Positions 36,859-52,643 of a DNA stretch of 64,000 bases are shown in pieces. The notes below the pieces were generated by a model. The model was not told where the DNA came from, did no database searches, and worked only from the letters and a program-made list of their open reading frames with translations. Both the position numbers and the translations under genes were made by a program. This DNA is from Verrucomicrobiota bacterium (lineage in GTDB: Bacteria > Verrucomicrobiota > Verrucomicrobiia > Opitutales > Opitutaceae). The DNA lies in assembly GCA_014584295.1 (NCBI GenBank), contig JACTNC010000019.1, positions 62,001-126,000 of the forward strand, in the 5' to 3' direction. The first letter of the stretch is position 1; each line of letters begins with the position of its first letter.

Positions 36859-37488
36859 ATGACCTTTGACTTTTCGCTGTTTTCGCGTGGTGGCCCGATG
36901 ATGTACGTCATCCTGCTGATGGCGGTGATCGGTGTTGTTCTTTTTGTGGAGCGAACGCTTTTCCTCCATCGCGGTCAGATCAGATCCACGGCGTTCGTCG
37001 ATGGCGTGCGAAACATCCTTGCCAAGCGACGCCTGATCGAGGCCATGACGGTCTGTGAAGAAACGCCTGGGCCGGTCGCTGCCGTGGTGAAGGCTGCGCT
37101 GCTGCATGCCAATGCGGATGAGGTGAAACTGCGCTATGCGGTCCAGGAGGCGGCGCTGGTTGAAATTCCGGTTCTTGAGCGACGCCTGGGATTCATCGCG
37201 GCGCTGGCCCAGATTGCGCCACTTGTCGGGATACTTGGAACGCTTCTTGGCATGATTACGACATTCATGCAATTCATGGAGGGTGGGCAGTATGCTACCG
37301 CGAATGCACTTGCGGCAGGTATGTGGCAGGCGTTGATCTGCGCGGCGGGCAGTCTCATGGTGGGCATACCCGCCCAACTGGCCTATCATTTCCTCAGCGG
37401 TCGAGTTCGGGCCTTGGTGCGTGACGTTGAATGGGCGGCAAACGACATCATGAGATATCTGCTGACGGAATATCGGGCTACCCAGTGA
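36859..37488 (+). CDS. MotA/TolQ/ExbB-type proton channel family protein
   Basis: A 209-residue inner-membrane protein. TM1 is at 14-33 ('MMYVILLMAVIGVVLFVERT'). A cytoplasmic region follows, then TM2 about 117-137 with 'APLVGILGTLLGMI' (Thr128 retained), and TM3 about 155-178 with 'ALICAAGSLMVGIPAQLAYH'. In ExbB/TolQ, TM3 carries a conserved Thr ('ATA/TTA'); by eye the equivalent here is Ala162. ExbB pentamers with ExbD normally couple proton flow to TonB work at the outer membrane. The missing Thr, together with the ExbD-like partner's missing Asp, raises doubt about ordinary proton coupling. Confidence 0.88.
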   Translation: MTFDFSLFSRGGPMMYVILLMAVIGVVLFVERTLFLHRGQIRSTAFVDGVRNILAKRRLIEAMTVCEETPGPVAAVVKAALLHANADEVKLRYAVQEAALVEIPVLERRLGFIAALAQIAPLVGILGTLLGMITTFMQFMEGGQYATANALAAGMWQALICAAGSLMVGIPAQLAYHFLSGRVRALVRDVEWAANDIMRYLLTEYRATQ

Positions 37489-37518
37489 GTTTGTAGACCC
37501 TAATCCAAGACCTATCCC

Positions 37519-38019
37519 ATGGTGACGCGCCCCCTTGATCTTCTCTCCCATGTGCGAAAGCCAACGGCGCGCGCCGAATGGCTGCATTTTATAAACGTGG
37601 GGTTGATTGCGCTCTTCTTTGTGGTTTTTGGGTCACGCTTTGTCATTTCCCCAGGCATAGTCGTGTCGAATCAATCCCGGGATGGCCGATTCACCCTGCC
37701 TGTGGTGGCGCAGGCGATTCACCTTGGATCGGCGACGTCCATCGTGATCAGTGTGGCGGGGCCGGATCTCGTTTTTGCGGAGGATGGGAAGTACACGTTT
37801 GCGGAGATTCGGCAATGGCTCGCGAAAAAGGGACGTGAGCATCCAGGGGCGAGACTCTTGCTTAGAACGGATGCGGGCCTGGCGCTGGGTGATTTCACCG
37901 AGATTGTAAGTGCGGCGGACAGCGCCGGACTTGTCGTCCTCTTGGCAGCCGAGCCATCGGGAGCCGGGCGGCGAAACACCTCAACAGCGCCAGTTCGGGA
38001 AACGATTCCGCTTAAATGA
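37519..38019 (+). CDS. ExbD/TolR-like protein lacking the transmembrane Asp
   Basis: A 166-residue single-pass protein. The predicted TM is residues about 22-44 ('WLHFINVGLIALFFVVFG'). ExbD/TolR proteins have a TM Asp in the motif '(N)xTPxxD'; here 'INVGLIALFF' contains no acidic residue. The periplasmic domain is recognisable: 'VISVAGPDLVFAEDGKYTFA' then 'ARLLLRTDAGLALGDFTEIV' and 'ADSAGLVVLLAAE', matching the 'vxIraDkxvxygxvvxvmdxxkxaG' pattern. So the fold is ExbD but the proton-carrying residue is missing. It follows the exbB-like gene by 30 bases and overlaps the next gene by four (ATGA). Confidence 0.82.
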   Translation: MVTRPLDLLSHVRKPTARAEWLHFINVGLIALFFVVFGSRFVISPGIVVSNQSRDGRFTLPVVAQAIHLGSATSIVISVAGPDLVFAEDGKYTFAEIRQWLAKKGREHPGARLLLRTDAGLALGDFTEIVSAADSAGLVVLLAAEPSGAGRRNTSTAPVRETIPLK

Positions 38020-38780
38020 GCCCCGCGTCTCCAGAGGATAAAGGCGGGAAACGGGGACTCATGTCCCGGAGGCTTGACCTTGTACGTCTTGCAAAATGGC
38101 TTGGCTTGGGCGTATGCCTGATGCTGGTCTTTATCCTTTCACTTGCGTTGATCCGTTTCCCCGATACGCGGAAGGTCGACAATCGGGAGCAGAATTCGGC
38201 GGGCATGGGAGTAGGATTGAGCCAAGTCACGAAGGCCGAAATTGATCTGCTTGATCCGACGCCGCTCTTTCTTCCCACGGCGCACAATGCGGGTGCTCGC
38301 GTTGCGCCGCGAACGCTGCAGATGGCCACCCAAGGCAACCTGTCGAGCTTTCCGCCCAAGCTGTTCAATTCTCCTGAGGCTCTTGAGCTTCATTTTCCAA
38401 ATCTCGTTCACCTTCCGCAGTCACCTGCCGATGGTTTACGAATTGGGGCAGAACCCAATCCCTATCGTTCTATTGGTCAATTAGATGCAGCAAGTTCTCC
38501 CCTCTCGGCGCGGTTGGGATTTATCGAGGTTATTCCAGCTGCGGGCGGAATGCCTGTATCCATGGCTTTGCAGGCTGCGCCTGGCGCTCCGTCCGGAGAT
38601 TGGCGGCCCATGGAATGGATGGCGACCATCGATCGGAAAGGATTGATGGGTAGCCTTGCGCTGGTCGTTAGTTCCGGTGTTGAGGAAAGCGACAACTTTT
38701 TCAGGCATTACCTGACGGATTGGCTCCGAATGGGAGGGCGCTTGCAACCAGGGATTTATCGGCTAAGGGTCGGGCCCTGA
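38016..38780 (+). CDS. Single-pass membrane protein, possible divergent TonB-like partner
   Basis: A 254-residue protein; the start overlaps the exbD-like stop as ATGA. A single TM segment lies at about 27-46 ('WLGLGVCLMLVFILSLALI') after a basic N-terminus, giving an N-in topology. A long low-complexity middle follows. The C-terminal 55 residues ('LALVVSSGVEESDNFFRHYL', 'DWLRMGGRLQPGIYRLRVGP') vaguely resemble a TonB C-terminal domain ('SSG..xLD.Aal..lr.W.f.P'). No Pro-rich TonB spacer is seen. The position after exbB-exbD, where tonB often lies, supports the guess. I recognise no family with certainty. Confidence 0.6.
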   Translation: MSPASPEDKGGKRGLMSRRLDLVRLAKWLGLGVCLMLVFILSLALIRFPDTRKVDNREQNSAGMGVGLSQVTKAEIDLLDPTPLFLPTAHNAGARVAPRTLQMATQGNLSSFPPKLFNSPEALELHFPNLVHLPQSPADGLRIGAEPNPYRSIGQLDAASSPLSARLGFIEVIPAAGGMPVSMALQAAPGAPSGDWRPMEWMATIDRKGLMGSLALVVSSGVEESDNFFRHYLTDWLRMGGRLQPGIYRLRVGP

Positions 38781-38890
38781 ACACGGGAACCCATATTTTG
38801 GGGAAATAAGAAAGATTGCAGTTGACGCTGCCTTCGCGGACGCGCACTTTTCGCGCTCTTTTCGTTTTTTGACCCACAGTCTTATTGTCT

Positions 38891-38966
38891 GCCCAGATAG
38901 CTCAGTTGGCAGAGCACGTCCTTGGTAAGGACGAGGTCGCCGGTTCAAATCCGGTTCTGGGCTCCA
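38891..38966 (+). tRNA. tRNA-Thr (anticodon GGT)
   Basis: A complete cloverleaf: acceptor GCCCAGA/TCTGGGC, D-arm with AGCTCAGTTGGCAGAGC, anticodon stem CGTCC/GGACG with loop TTGGTAA (anticodon GGT), and T-arm with GGTTCAAATCC. The discriminator base is T and CCA is encoded. It lies 104 bases upstream of tuf and is probably co-transcribed. A TTGACG at 38822-38827 might be a -35 element, but no good -10 is visible. Confidence 0.97.
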
Positions 38967-39070
38967 GGTCAAATGCTTAAAGACGTCGAATAGCCTTAGG
39001 GCGACGTAAAACCTCTAGGCCTCCAGACACTTACACTTCCACGACACTCACTTAACTCGCGCCCATTCTT

Positions 39071-40261
39071 ATGGCTAAAGGTACATTCGAACGCAAAAAG
39101 CCGCACGTAAACGTTGGCACAATCGGTCACGTTGACCACGGCAAAACCACCACGACCACGGCCATCCTGGCAGTTCAAGCCAGCAAAGGCCTCGCCGAGG
39201 TTAAATCCTACGCGGATATTGCGAAGGGTGGCACCGTCCGCGATGCGTCAAAGATCGTCACTATTTCCGTCGCTCACGTTGAGTACGAGACTCCGAAGCG
39301 GCACTATGCCCACGTCGATTGCCCGGGCCACGCAGACTTCGTGAAGAACATGATCACGGGTGCTGCGCAGATGGACGGCGCGATTCTTGTCGTTTCTGCA
39401 GCCGATGGTCCGATGCCGCAGACCCGCGAGCACATCCTCCTGGCCCGCCAGGTGGGTGTTCCGAAGATCGTTGTCTGGCTGAACAAGGTCGATCTCATCG
39501 ACGACAAGGAGCTGCTTGATCTCGTGGAAATGGAAATTCGCGAGCTCCTCAGCAAGTATCAGTTCGATGGCGACAACGCCCGCATCGTTCGCGGCTCCGC
39601 CACCGCTGCCCTCGAAGGCAAGCCGGAAGGCATCGCGCAGATTACCGAGCTGATGGATGCCATTGACGCGGAAATTCCCGAGCCGCAGCGCGAGACCGAC
39701 AAGCCCTTCCTCATGTCGGTGGAAGACGTCTTCTCGATCACCGGCCGCGGCACCGTCGCCACCGGCCGTATTGAGCGCGGAATCGTCAAGATCAACGACA
39801 CGGTTGAAATCGTCGGTCTTCGCGACACGACCAGCACGGTGGTTACGGGCATTGAAATGTTCCGCAAGCTGCTCGATAGCGGCCAGGCGGGCGACAATGT
39901 CGGCATTCTCCTTCGCGGTGTTGAAAAGGAAGGCATTGAGCGTGGCCAGGTGCTCGCCGCTCCCAAATCCATCACTCCGCACAAGAAGGCGAAGGCTGAG
40001 ATCTACGTGCTGACCAAGGAAGAGGGTGGACGTCATACGCCGTTCTTCAACGGATATCGCCCCCAATTCTACTTCCGCACGACGGATGTCACGGGTGTCG
40101 TCAATCTGCCGACGGGTGTTGAGATGATCATGCCTGGTGACAACGTCAGCGTTGAGATCGACCTCATCGTACCGATCGCGATGGAGAAGACCCAGCGCTT
40201 CGCCATTCGTGAAGGCGGCCGCACCATCGGTGCAGGACGTATCACCGAAATTATTGCCTAA
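39071..40261 (+). CDS. tuf: Elongation factor Tu
   Basis: A 396-residue GTPase of normal length. G1 'GHVDHGKTT' (18-26) lies in the opening '[15 protein letters not shown]', followed by G3 '[12 protein letters not shown]' and G4 'NKVDL'. Domains 2 and 3 follow ('[14 protein letters not shown]', '[17 protein letters not shown]'). It delivers aminoacyl-tRNA to the ribosome. No Shine-Dalgarno site is seen before the ATG (pyrimidine-rich CCCATTCTT). It sits between two tRNA genes and ahead of secE-nusG; the str operon downstream (after fusA) has no tuf copy. Confidence 0.99.
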   Translation: MAKGTFERKKPHVNVGTIGHVDHGKTTTTTAILAVQASKGLAEVKSYADIAKGGTVRDASKIVTISVAHVEYETPKRHYAHVDCPGHADFVKNMITGAAQMDGAILVVSAADGPMPQTREHILLARQVGVPKIVVWLNKVDLIDDKELLDLVEMEIRELLSKYQFDGDNARIVRGSATAALEGKPEGIAQITELMDAIDAEIPEPQRETDKPFLMSVEDVFSITGRGTVATGRIERGIVKINDTVEIVGLRDTTSTVVTGIEMFRKLLDSGQAGDNVGILLRGVEKEGIERGQVLAAPKSITPHKKAKAEIYVLTKEEGGRHTPFFNGYRPQFYFRTTDVTGVVNLPTGVEMIMPGDNVSVEIDLIVPIAMEKTQRFAIREGGRTIGAGRITEIIA

Positions 40262-40292
40262 TTCGTTCCCTCACAGGGATTTAATTTCTAAT

Positions 40293-40320
40293 GCCGAGGC
40301 TCCGCCGCAGGGGCCTCGGC
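40293..40320 (+). promoter_or_regulatory. Hairpin between tuf and tRNA-Trp
   Basis: GCCGAGGC (40293-40300) pairs with GCCTCGGC (40313-40320), a perfect 8-bp stem with a 12-base loop and no T-run. It is more likely a processing or partial-termination site than a full terminator, since secE-nusG continue downstream. Confidence 0.45.
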
Positions 40321-40345
40321 TCTATCGTCTAAAAGTCCTATCCAC

Positions 40346-40421
40346 AGGGGTGTAGCTCAATTGGTAGAGTAGCGGTCTCCAAAACCGTTGGTTGGGGGTT
40401 CGATTCCCTCCGCCCCTGCCA
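40346..40421 (+). tRNA. tRNA-Trp (anticodon CCA)
   Basis: A cloverleaf with acceptor AGGGGTG/CGCCCCT (one G-T pair), D-arm TAGCTCAATTGGTAGAG, anticodon stem with loop CTCCAAA (anticodon CCA), and T-arm GGGGGTTCGATTCCCTC. The discriminator is G and CCA is encoded. secE starts ten bases after it, the common trnW-secE-nusG arrangement. Confidence 0.97.
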
Positions 40422-40431
40422 CTTATCCTTC

Positions 40432-40635
40432 ATGAAAAATCCGTTCAGTACCGTGCGCATCTTCGTTGGGGAGATGATCGACGAGCTCAAGAAAGCGACT
40501 TGGCCTACCAAGACGGAGCTGAGGGATTCCACAATCGTGGTAATTCTGGCCGCAGTCCTTTTGGGCGCGTTTACCAGCATCAGCGATTTTGCCCTCCTTC
40601 AGGTGGTCGACCTCGTCACATCCTGGGTGAGCTAA
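40432..40635 (+). CDS. secE: Preprotein translocase subunit SecE
   Basis: A 67-residue protein of the short bacterial SecE type with one transmembrane helix (about 35-58, 'TIVVILAAVLLGAFTSISD'). The amphipathic N-terminal helix shows the conserved 'ELKKATWPTKTEL' (residues 18-30), which contacts SecY. It stabilises the SecYEG channel. It starts ten bases after tRNA-Trp and precedes nusG by eight. Confidence 0.95.
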   Translation: MKNPFSTVRIFVGEMIDELKKATWPTKTELRDSTIVVILAAVLLGAFTSISDFALLQVVDLVTSWVS

Positions 40636-40643
40636 CTAGCGAC

Positions 40644-41222
40644 ATGGCATCTTCCACATCCGCCCCTGCCGGCGCCCAATGGTTCGCGCTTCACACCCTT
40701 TCCGGACAGGAGGGGAAAGTGAAGCTCTACATTGAAAAGTTCAAGAAGGCCGAAGAACTGGATGACTCCATTTTTGAGGTTCTGCTTCCGACCGAGGTCG
40801 TTTCAGAAGTCAAGGGAGGCAAGAAAACCACGAAGACACGCAAGCTGTATCCTGGTTATGTTTTTATCCAGATGCGCCTGTATGGGGAGGACGGCAAGGT
40901 CATCAACAGACCTTGGTATTTTGTAAAGGAAGTTGCCGGAGTGATTGGCTTCGTCGGCGGCGAGCGCCCTGCAGCCCTGCGCGAATCCGAGATCGAGGAG
41001 ATTCGTGCGCGCATCGAGGCTGCTTCCGGCAAGGAAGTTCCCAAGGTGCAGTACGAGGTTGGCGAGGAGGTCAAGGTCACCGACGGAGCCTTTTCCAATC
41101 TTACCGGACGCATCGATGAAATTGATCCGGAACGCGGCAAGCTCAAGATTTCCGTTTCCATCTTCGGTCGTTTCACACCTGTCGAGCTCGAGTACTGGCA
41201 GGTCCAGCGCATGACCGAATAA
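40644..41222 (+). CDS. nusG: Transcription termination/antitermination factor NusG
   Basis: A 192-residue protein from the ATG at 40644. The NGN domain has '[16 protein letters not shown]' and '[10 protein letters not shown]', and continues through '[10 protein letters not shown]'. A KOW domain at the C-terminus shows '[20 protein letters not shown]' and ends near '[13 protein letters not shown]'. NusG binds RNA polymerase and links it to Rho or the ribosome. A frame reading upstream through the tRNA and secE is not real. No Shine-Dalgarno site is visible. Confidence 0.97.
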   Translation: MASSTSAPAGAQWFALHTLSGQEGKVKLYIEKFKKAEELDDSIFEVLLPTEVVSEVKGGKKTTKTRKLYPGYVFIQMRLYGEDGKVINRPWYFVKEVAGVIGFVGGERPAALRESEIEEIRARIEAASGKEVPKVQYEVGEEVKVTDGAFSNLTGRIDEIDPERGKLKISVSIFGRFTPVELEYWQVQRMTE

Positions 41223-41245
41223 ACCACTTTTCACACGCTTCAAAC

Positions 41246-41671
41246 ATGGCCAAGAAGATCCAAGGTTACGTTCGCCTTCAACTCCCCGCAGGAGCCGCAA
41301 ATCCGGCGCCGCCAGTCGGCCCCGCACTCGGTGCGCAGGGCGTCAACATCATGGCGTTTTGCAAGGAGTTCAATGCGCGCACCAAAGACCAGAACGGGAT
41401 GATTCTGCCCGTGGTGATCACTGTCTATTCGGACAAGAGCTTCACCTTCATTCTCAAATCCCCTCCGGCATCCGTGCTCCTCAAGAAGGCGGCAAACATT
41501 GCCTCGGGTTCCGCCAAACCCAACCAGGACAAGGTGGGCAAGGTCACGAAGAAACAACTGGCCGAGATCTACAAGATCAAGGCCAAGGACATGAATGCCA
41601 AGGATGTGGAGGCCGGTATCAAGGTCATCGCCGGTACCGCCCGCAACATGGGCATCGAGGTTGTCGACTGA
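41246..41671 (+). CDS. rplK: 50S ribosomal protein L11
   Basis: A 141-residue protein of normal length. The N-terminal domain has '[20 protein letters not shown]' and '[13 protein letters not shown]'. The C-terminal RNA-binding domain has '[13 protein letters not shown]' and ends '[13 protein letters not shown]'. It forms part of the GTPase-associated centre with 23S rRNA. It follows nusG by 23 bases. Confidence 0.98.
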   Translation: MAKKIQGYVRLQLPAGAANPAPPVGPALGAQGVNIMAFCKEFNARTKDQNGMILPVVITVYSDKSFTFILKSPPASVLLKKAANIASGSAKPNQDKVGKVTKKQLAEIYKIKAKDMNAKDVEAGIKVIAGTARNMGIEVVD

Positions 41672-41763
41672 TTTTCAATTCCCTTTGGCGGAGCTCGCTT
41701 CCGCCGCACTCAAACCATCCATGCGGGAGTCCATTCCGGACGTTTGAACCGCGAGGAGCCAAA

Positions 41764-42459
41764 ATGCCTGCAAAAAAAAGCAAACGTTATCGCGGCGCCG
41801 TTCAGGTCGCCGATCTGACGAAGGACTATCCGCTCAATGAGGCGGTCGAGATCCTTCAGAAATTCCCGAAGGCGAAGTTCGACGAGACCGTCGAGCTGTC
41901 TTTCCGGCTCGGTGTCGACCCGACTGCGGGTGACCAGATGATTCGTGGAACCACGCCGCTTCCCAACGGCTCCGGCAAGAAGGTCCGCGTGCTGGTATTC
42001 ACCGACAATCCCAAGGCCGCAATCGATGCGGGCGCGGACCACGCCGGACTGCAGGACATGATGGCGAAGATAAACGAGGGCTGGCTCGACTTCGATGTCG
42101 CCATTGCGACGACCGAGGCCATGAAAACCGTCCGCACGATTGCCCGCGTACTCGGCCCGAAGGGACTTATGCCCAATCCCAAGTCCGGAACCGTTACCGA
42201 CGACATCGCCGGTGGCATCAAGGCGGTCAAGGCAGGGCGTGTTGAGTTCAAGATGGACAAGGCTGCAAACATCGGCGTTGGCGTTGGAAAGCGTTCCTTC
42301 ACCGCTGCCCAGATCCTCGAAAATGCGGCCGCCGTCATTGACGCCGTGGGCAAGGCCAAACCGGCGTCCTTCAAGGGCGTGTACATCAAGAACGTGGCGC
42401 TTTCATCGTCACAGAGCCCGTCCGTGCGCCTCGCGACGGCGGAATATTCAAAATTTTAA
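41764..42459 (+). CDS. rplA: 50S ribosomal protein L1
   Basis: 231 residues from the ATG at 41764, which has GAGGAGC upstream (a clear Shine-Dalgarno). Motifs: 'KFDETVELSFRLGVDPTAGD', 'GTTPLPNGSGK', 'LGPKGLMPNPKSGTVT' and 'KPASFKGVYIKNVALSSS'. It forms the L1 stalk that moves with the E-site tRNA, and in many bacteria represses its own operon. Confidence 0.98.
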   Translation: MPAKKSKRYRGAVQVADLTKDYPLNEAVEILQKFPKAKFDETVELSFRLGVDPTAGDQMIRGTTPLPNGSGKKVRVLVFTDNPKAAIDAGADHAGLQDMMAKINEGWLDFDVAIATTEAMKTVRTIARVLGPKGLMPNPKSGTVTDDIAGGIKAVKAGRVEFKMDKAANIGVGVGKRSFTAAQILENAAAVIDAVGKAKPASFKGVYIKNVALSSSQSPSVRLATAEYSKF

Positions 42460-42477
42460 TCGGAGCCCGGGCCAAAC

Positions 42478-42972
42478 ATGAGAGCAGAAAAACAATACCT
42501 CATTTCCGAGGTCGAGTCTCACCTCAAGAAGAGTGACTACGTCATCCTGGCCAATTTCTCAAAGGTCACGGTCGCCGATGTCGCTGAACTTCGCGCCCAA
42601 CTGGCGACGGAGAAGGCGGAGTATCATGTCGTAAAGAATAGCTCCCTGCGCGTCGCCGCGAAGGCGCTCGGTCTTCCCGAGATCGAAAGCAGCCTGACCG
42701 GCCCCACGGCGGTGGTTGTGGGTGGCAAGAACCCCGCTGGCGTCGCCAAGGTCCTGAAGAAGTTCTTCGACGAAAAGAAGAGGCTCGAGGTCAAGGTCGG
42801 CGTCATTGATCGCAAGATCGTATCCGCCGGGGAACTCGACCAGATCGCTGAGCTTCCGCCGTTCGACGTCCTTCGCTCCCAGCTTCTCAGCCTGTTCACG
42901 AGCACCGCCGCTTCGTTTGTTCGTGTGGTGGATGCCAAGGTCAAGAAGGAATCCCCGGCTGCAGCGTCCTGA
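42478..42972 (+). CDS. rplJ: 50S ribosomal protein L10
   Basis: 164 residues. It starts 'MRAEKQYLISEVESHLKKSD' and contains 'VADVAELRAQLATEKAEYHV', 'VKNSSLRVAAKAL' and 'GPTAVVVGG'. The C-terminal helix that carries L7/L12 dimers is present. Only 18 bases separate it from rplA, so there is no room for the long autoregulatory rplJ leader known from enterobacteria. Confidence 0.97.
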   Translation: MRAEKQYLISEVESHLKKSDYVILANFSKVTVADVAELRAQLATEKAEYHVVKNSSLRVAAKALGLPEIESSLTGPTAVVVGGKNPAGVAKVLKKFFDEKKRLEVKVGVIDRKIVSAGELDQIAELPPFDVLRSQLLSLFTSTAASFVRVVDAKVKKESPAAAS

Positions 42973-43123
42973 CACCATCACATTCACAACAACAAGACTT
43001 TTCGCCGTGAGGGCCTTCAAGAGGCCGCAGCGGCGATTCCCAAACCTCTAACGAAGCAGGCTAGGGGATACGTCCCTTAAACGAATTCCCATCGAATCGC
43101 TAGCCGCTTCAGGAGACAGTCAA

Positions 43124-43510
43124 ATGAGCAACATCACCAAAGACCAAGTCATCGAATGGCTTTCCAGCCAGTCGATTCTCGACCTCGCCGCCCTCGTAAA
43201 GGATCTCGAAGGCAAGTGGGGAGTTTCCGCTGCTGCTGCAGTTGCAGCCGCCCCCGCAGGCGGAGCCGCCGCACCGGCAGCCGCTGCCGCTGCGGAACAG
43301 ACCGAATTCACGATCGTGCTGGCTGAATCCGGTGCGAACAAGATCGGCGTCATCAAGGAAGTTCGCGCTATCACGGGCCTCGGCCTGAAGGAAGCGAAGG
43401 ACCTTGTGGACGGCGCTCCCAAGCCCATCAAGGAAAACGTGGCAAAGGCGGAGGCCGAAGAGATCAAGAAGAAGCTCGAGGCCGCTGGCGCCAAGATTCA
43501 GCTGAAATAA
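43124..43510 (+). CDS. rplL: 50S ribosomal protein L7/L12
   Basis: 128 residues. It has an N-terminal dimerisation domain ('[20 protein letters not shown]'), an Ala-rich hinge (about 40-60), and a C-terminal domain with '[20 protein letters not shown]' and '[18 protein letters not shown]', the factor-binding surface. It recruits translation GTPases to the ribosome. CAGGAG lies upstream of the start. A 151-base spacer separates it from rplJ. Confidence 0.98.
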   Translation: MSNITKDQVIEWLSSQSILDLAALVKDLEGKWGVSAAAAVAAAPAGGAAAPAAAAAAEQTEFTIVLAESGANKIGVIKEVRAITGLGLKEAKDLVDGAPKPIKENVAKAEAEEIKKKLEAAGAKIQLK

Positions 43511-43550
43511 AACACTTGGCGATATCATCGCTCAAAATTGCCAATTCTTC

Positions 43551-43593
43551 AGGACAGGCTGCGCTCTGGTGCGGCCTGTCCTTTGCCTTTTTC
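43551..43593 (+). terminator. Attenuator/terminator hairpin between rplL and rpoB
   Basis: AGGACAGGC (43551-43559) pairs with GCCTGTCCT (43574-43582), with a 14-base loop, followed by TT, a GCC interruption and a T-run. It resembles the partial terminator that separates ribosomal protein genes from rpoBC in other bacteria and would lower polymerase subunit expression relative to L12. Confidence 0.6.
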
Positions 43594-43716
43594 ATATTTT
43601 GTTCTTTGTTAGTCCGGGCACCGGGTCCCACGACAACCGGATCGTGCCCTTGAACACCTGCATCTGAGTGTTCCCTTCCTTCTGTAGTCGCTTTGTCAAT
43701 CAACTCGGGAATTCCC

Positions 43717-47511
<3,795 letters not shown>

Positions 47512-47569
47512 GTCCACGCGGAGCGTTCGTGCAATCCAATCCGTTCACTTTAATTCAAGGGAATACCAA

Positions 47570-51733
<4,164 letters not shown>

Positions 51734-51759
51734 TCTCCGCTCCATTTGGGCGTTCTTTC

Positions 51760-51790
51760 AAACCGCAACCCATCTGGGTTGCGGTTTTTT
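51760..51790 (+). terminator. Intrinsic terminator of the rpoBC operon
   Basis: AAACCGCAACCCA (51760-51772) pairs perfectly with TGGGTTGCGGTTT (51775-51787), followed by a T-run to 51790. The central TC plus the closing A-T pair form the loop. It lies 27 bases after the rpoC stop. Confidence 0.9.
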
Positions 51791-51939
51791 CTGCTCCTAT
51801 GGAGGACTTGGGCCCGCAGGCGATGGTACTTCTTTGGATTTCTTTCGGACTGAGGCGTGATCTCTTGAGATTGACGGTACCCAAATTAGGTCTTGCCAGC
51901 CTATGGGGTTGAGGTTTTTCTTGTCGTCCCTCCCGCCAA

Positions 51940-52004
51940 AACGATCTGTTGAGCCTAGCTCCGGATCGTTATTCGCCCGGTCTTTCGAGACCGGGCGATT
52001 TTTT
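51940..52004 (+). ncRNA. Candidate small structured RNA (stem-loop plus UUCG terminator)
   Basis: Stem-loop 1: AACGATC (51940-51946) pairs with GATCGTT (51964-51970), enclosing a second helix GAGC (51951-51954)/GCTC (51958-51961). Stem-loop 2: TCGCCCGGTCT (51973-51983) and AGACCGGGCGA (51988-51998) close a TTCG tetraloop, followed by six T. The second is a very strong intrinsic terminator, yet the rpoC transcript already ends at 51790, so it should end another transcript: either a small RNA from within this gap or an attenuated leader. The 5' end is unknown and the call rests on structure alone. Confidence 0.4.
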
Positions 52005-52081
52005 GAAGAGAGTTCCACGTGGTGCAGCCGGGGAGGCAGTGCGGCCTCGTCTTGCAGTTTACACGAGCATGGATTTGATTG

Positions 52082-52107
52082 AAACCGCTCTCGAATGTGC
52101 GGTTTTT
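52082..52107 (+). terminator. Third terminator-like hairpin before rpsL
   Basis: AAACCGC (52082-52088) pairs with GCGGTTT (52099-52105) around a ten-base loop and is followed by five T in total. It is weaker than the two upstream, about 130 bases before the rpsL start. It could be an attenuator in the rpsL leader. Confidence 0.55.
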
Positions 52108-52237
52108 GAGGGACGAGTTTGCCTCTGTATCGATCGTTTTTCGGTCGTGGGAGACTTTCTTTTAGATTCTTCTTGCCGCGCTCCTCGGCCTTGGTAATTT
52201 CCGCGTCTTTTCGCCATTTCCGAGACCATCATTTCGT

Positions 52238-52621
52238 ATGCCGACCATTAACCAACTCGTGCGCAAAGGCCGCCGGAACATCCGTGTGAAGTCCAAGTCG
52301 CCGGCCCTGGATGGGAACCCTTTCCGTCGCGGTGTTTGTGTGCAGGTCATGACCCGCACGCCGAAGAAGCCCAATTCAGCCATCCGTAAGGTGGCAAAAG
52401 TGCGCCTGACCAATGGCAACGAGGTGATTTCCTATATTCCTGACGAGGGCCACAATCTGCAGGAGCACTCAATTGTGCTTATCCGTGGCGGTCGCGTGAA
52501 GGACTTGCCTGGTGTCCGCTACCACATCGTGCGTGGCACGCTCGACGCGACAGGCGTCGAAAAGCGCCGCCGCAGCCGTTCAAAATACGGTGTCAAGCGC
52601 CCGAAGGCCGCGAAGAAATAA
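52238..52621 (+). CDS. rpsL: 30S ribosomal protein S12
   Basis: 127 residues. It starts '[14 protein letters not shown]'. The decoding-centre loop has '[20 protein letters not shown]' and '[15 protein letters not shown]', the sites where streptomycin resistance changes occur. Heads the str operon (rpsL-rpsG-fusA). No clear Shine-Dalgarno site. Confidence 0.99.
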   Translation: MPTINQLVRKGRRNIRVKSKSPALDGNPFRRGVCVQVMTRTPKKPNSAIRKVAKVRLTNGNEVISYIPDEGHNLQEHSIVLIRGGRVKDLPGVRYHIVRGTLDATGVEKRRRSRSKYGVKRPKAAKK

Positions 52622-52643
52622 ACCCATTTGGAGAATTTAGAAC

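Larger units (their letters stand above)
51734..52237. other. rpoC-rpsL intergenic region with three hairpins
   Basis: 504 bases without a convincing protein gene. It holds three separate terminator-like hairpins (51760, 51973, 52082) and an extra stem-loop (51940-51970). It must also contain the rpsL promoter; the most likely place is after 52108, but no confident -35/-10 pair was found. Confidence 0.6.

Noticed and set aside
36841..37587. 248-codon minus-strand frame opposite the exbB-like gene
   Set aside because: The + strand frame has clear transmembrane helices and family motifs; the antisense product is basic and low in hydrophobic residues.
38822..38890. Promoter for the tRNA-Thr-tuf transcript
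   Set aside because: TTGACG at 38822 lacks a matching -10, and TATTGT at 38883-38888 is too close to the tRNA 5' end to be its -10. Not listed as a feature.
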